64,000 bases of DNA from Ensifer adhaerens (GTDB lineage: Bacteria; Pseudomonadota; Alphaproteobacteria; Rhizobiales; Rhizobiaceae): assembly GCF_000697965.2 (NCBI RefSeq), contig NZ_CP015880.1, forward strand, positions 2,666,001 through 2,730,000, given 5' to 3'. This document shows, piece after piece, positions 61,686 through 64,000 of the stretch. The first letter of the stretch is position 1. Every line of letters starts with the position of its first letter. The notes beneath the pieces were generated by a model that had not been told where the DNA came from, did not search any database, and worked only from the letters and a program-made list of their open reading frames with translations. The position numbers and the translations under genes were made by a program.

Positions 61686-64000
61686 TCAGGCCTTCAGCTT
61701 TGCATTTTGCGGATCGACGAAGACCGGGTCGCAGACCTCGGCGACGATCTCCTGATCACGCAGCTTGTCGAACACCACGACCTTCTCGCCATAGCGTTCG
61801 CGCCCGGATTTCAGGAAGGCGAGCGCGATGGCGTGCCCCAGGACCGGCGAGAAACCGGCCGAGCTGACCCAACCCTGATCGTTCAGCGTCGAGGGCTTGG
61901 TCCCCTCCTTCAGAAGATGCGCTCCGGCCCGCATGTCCTTGTCGGCATCGACGGGCTTCAGACCAACGAGCTGCATGCGATCCGCCGCCGTCAGGCCGTA
62001 GCGCGTCGACAGGCGCTTGCCGATGAAGTCGGTCTTCTGCATCGAGAGCATTCGGCCGAGGCCGGCATCGTCTGGCGTCACGCGACCGTCGAATTCGGCA
62101 TGCGTCAGCAGACCCTTCTCCAGCCGCAGCACGTTCAAGGCTTCGACGCCATAGGCACAGATTTCATGCGGCCGGCCGGCCTCCATGATCTGGTCGGCCA
62201 CCGCCTCGCCATAACCTGCCGGCACCGCCAGTTCGAAAGCCAGCTCCCCGGAGAAGGAAATGCGGAAGAGCCGCGCCGACACGCCGCTTTTCAGGACGAT
62301 CTTGCGGGCGGACAGGAACGGAAACGCGCCATCGGAAATATCGCCATCGACGATCTGCTGCAGCACCGCGCGCGCTTTCGGACCAGCGATCGCCATCTGC
62401 GCCCATTGGTCGGTCGACGAGGTGAAGCGGACTTCGAGTTCCGGCCAGAGCGTCTGGGCGCAATATTCCAGGTGCGCCATGACGGGACCGGCCATCGCCG
62501 TCGTCGTGGTGACGAAGAAATGCTCCTCGTCGAAGCGGCTGACCGTACCGTCGTCGAAGACGAAACCGTCTTCGCGCAGCATCAGGCCGTAACGCGCCTT
62601 GCCGATCGGCAGCTTCAGGACCGGGTTGCAATAGAGACGGTTGAGGAACTCCGCAGCGTCGGGGCCTAAGACCTCGATCTTGCCGAGGGTCGAGACGTCA
62701 CAGAGGCCGACATTGGCCCGCACGTTCAAGACTTCGCGATCGACGCTGTCGCGCCAGGTCTTTTCGCCGGCGCGCGGGAACCAGGCGGAACGATGCCAGA
62801 GCCCGGCCTCGACGAAGGTCGCGCCATTTTTCATCGCCCAGCCATGCAGCGGCGACTTGCGCGCCGGTGCTGCATGCTCATCGCGCGCCGTGCCGGCAAG
62901 TGCACCGAAGGAGACCGGGGTGTAGAACGGCCTGAAGGTGGTGGTGCCGACCTCTGCCGGGCTGACGCCGCGCATGCCGGCAAGGATGCCGACGGCATTG
63001 ATGTTGGAAAGCTTGCCCTGATCGGTCGCCATGCCGCTGGTCGTGTAGCGCTTGGCGTGCTCGACATGGCCGAAACCTTCGCGCAGCGCCAGGCCGAGAT
63101 CCTTCGCATGCACGTCGTTCTGGAAATCGACAAAGGCCTTCGATTTGGCGCCCGGCACATACCAGAGCGCTGAAAAGGACGTGGCCTCTTCGCCATCGAC
63201 GACCGGTGCTGCGGCCGAGCTGGCGCTGAAACCGAGGTCGGCCGCAATCGCTGCGGCCTTCTCCGCACCATCGGACAGGCAGCCCGAGAGCGTGTAGACA
63301 CCGTTTGCAGCGCCCACGGGACGCAGCCCGCCACCGACATCAGGTGCGACGAAGGCCTTCAATTCCTCCGACCAGACCGGTCTTGCGCCGCGCTGGCAGG
63401 CAAGATGCACGACCGGGCTCCAGCCACCGGACATCCCCAGCGCATCGCAGGCGATCAGTTCCTCGAAGCCGGAGCGTTCGACGACGATGCCCTTGAGGCG
63501 CTGCCTGCCCTTGGTGTCGACGACGGAAGCCGAGCGGATGACCCGGATGCCATCAGGCGCCTGATCGGCGGATTCCGCTCGGGCGTCGACGATCGCCGCG
63601 ATGGCGACGCCCTTGGACGCAAGGGCCCGCGCCGTGCGGTACCCGGCGCTGCCGCTGGTAAAGATCGTGATCTGCTTGCCGGCGGCCACACCATAGCGCT
63701 CGGCATAGGTGGTCATGGCTCCCGCCATCATCACGCCGGGCCTATCATTGCCGCCGAACACCAGCGGGCGTTCCTCGGCACCGGTTGCCATCAGCGCGCG
63801 CTTGGCAACGATGCGCCAGACACGCTCGCTCACGAGCTTCGAAGACGGTTCAGCGACGTGTTTCTGCACGCGTTCAACCGCGCCGAAGACGTTGTCGTCA
63901 TACCAGCCGAAGACAGTGGTGCGCGAAAGCAGCGTGACATTGGGCAGCGCTTGCAGTTCGGCGACGGTGCGGTCGGCAAAGACCGATGCCGGCGCGCCGT
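61686..64000 (-). CDS. soxA: Sarcosine oxidase alpha subunit, 5' end beyond the window
   Basis: Large subunit of heterotetrameric sarcosine oxidase, about 771 codons visible. The frame runs off the right edge without a start. The part seen carries the NAD-type dinucleotide region (ITIFTSGSAGYRTARALASKG), the middle domain, and C-terminal folate-binding GCV_T domains (about the last 370 residues, SISFSGELAFELAVP-like). The enzyme oxidises sarcosine to glycine and 5,10-methylene-tetrahydrofolate with H2O2 release. soxB and soxD should lie just outside the window. Confidence 0.94.
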   Translation of the reverse strand, partial: GAPASVFADRTVAELQALPNVTLLSRTTVFGWYDDNVFGAVERVQKHVAEPSSKLVSERVWRIVAKRALMATGAEERPLVFGGNDRPGVMMAGAMTTYAERYGVAAGKQITIFTSGSAGYRTARALASKGVAIAAIVDARAESADQAPDGIRVIRSASVVDTKGRQRLKGIVVERSGFEELIACDALGMSGGWSPVVHLACQRGARPVWSEELKAFVAPDVGGGLRPVGAANGVYTLSGCLSDGAEKAAAIAADLGFSASSAAAPVVDGEEATSFSALWYVPGAKSKAFVDFQNDVHAKDLGLALREGFGHVEHAKRYTTSGMATDQGKLSNINAVGILAGMRGVSPAEVGTTTFRPFYTPVSFGALAGTARDEHAAPARKSPLHGWAMKNGATFVEAGLWHRSAWFPRAGEKTWRDSVDREVLNVRANVGLCDVSTLGKIEVLGPDAAEFLNRLYCNPVLKLPIGKARYGLMLREDGFVFDDGTVSRFDEEHFFVTTTTAMAGPVMAHLEYCAQTLWPELEVRFTSSTDQWAQMAIAGPKARAVLQQIVDGDISDGAFPFLSARKIVLKSGVSARLFRISFSGELAFELAVPAGYGEAVADQIMEAGRPHEICAYGVEALNVLRLEKGLLTHAEFDGRVTPDDAGLGRMLSMQKTDFIGKRLSTRYGLTAADRMQLVGLKPVDADKDMRAGAHLLKEGTKPSTLNDQGWVSSAGFSPVLGHAIALAFLKSGRERYGEKVVVFDKLRDQEIVAEVCDPVFVDPQNAKLKA

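Noticed and set aside
1..64000. CRISPR arrays, transposases, phage genes, tRNA or rRNA genes
   Set aside because: No regularly spaced repeat array, transposase motif, integrase or conserved RNA gene sequence was seen. The dispersed palindromes are intergenic repeat elements.

Overview
The window reads as chromosomal DNA of a Sinorhizobium/Ensifer-type alphaproteobacterium (Rhizobiaceae). The base composition is high in G+C. The gene blocks hmuTUV, nepR-ecfG/phyR with an HWE kinase, smoEFGKS-mtlK, preTA-rutR-hydA, a split ure cluster, cpo/ohrR, livHMGF and soxAG match the gene content I remember for the S. meliloti chromosome. Two families of rhizobial intergenic palindromic repeats are scattered through it. 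I see no phage, transposase, tRNA, rRNA or CRISPR, so this looks like core chromosome rather than an island.

Layout. 1-2.9 kb: haem ABC importer hmuTUV. 3.0-3.9 kb: two small envelope proteins resembling the E. coli YqjD/YqjE pair. 4.0-7.4 kb: the general stress response core (HWE kinase, EcfG sigma, NepR anti-sigma, PhyR anti-anti-sigma), with two back-to-back EcfG-type promoters between nepR and phyR. 7.45-7.9 kb: a gene-free stretch rich in hairpins, with a candidate minus-strand small RNA. 7.9-17.9 kb: sorbitol/mannitol uptake and catabolism (smoEFGK, smoS, mtlK, a HAD phosphatase, an FGGY kinase) and a SorC/DeoR-type regulator.

18.2-35.5 kb: mainly reductive pyrimidine catabolism. PreTA reduces uracil/thymine, HydA opens the dihydropyrimidine ring, an M20 amidohydrolase splits the N-carbamoyl-beta-amino acid, RutR is the regulator, and an NMT1/ThiY-type ABC importer probably brings in the substrate. 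Candidate RutR operators precede both preT and the hydrolase. Interspersed are a zinc-less MDR oxidoreductase with a divergent LysR regulator, a membrane/2Fe-2S/class III adenylate cyclase, an EamA exporter, a cupin, a GNAT and a small four-helix membrane protein.

36-41.3 kb: an RND efflux pair and a Crp/Fnr regulator preceded by an anaerobox-like site. 41.4-49.6 kb: urease, transcribed right to left and split in two. One block is ureD-A-B, an LprI-like protein, a GT29-like protein, ureC and a TIGR02117 protein. The other is an ABM monooxygenase followed by ureE-F-G. A peroxiredoxin, a RIME-like repeat and terminators lie between them. 49.8-52.6 kb: a 2-hydroxyacid dehydrogenase and a Tat-exported peroxidase/esterase divergent from an OhrR-type regulator with three operator-like repeats. 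52.6-58.2 kb: a branched-chain amino acid ABC system (livHMGF, a small membrane protein, a binding protein). 58.4-64 kb: a dimethylglycine dehydrogenase-like flavoprotein and the soxG/soxA subunits of heterotetrameric sarcosine oxidase; soxA runs off the right edge.

The points most worth a second look are the GT29-like and LprI-like genes inside the urease operon, the redox-cofactor adenylate cyclase beside the pyrimidine genes, the candidate sRNA after phyR, and the clustered operator and palindrome motifs.
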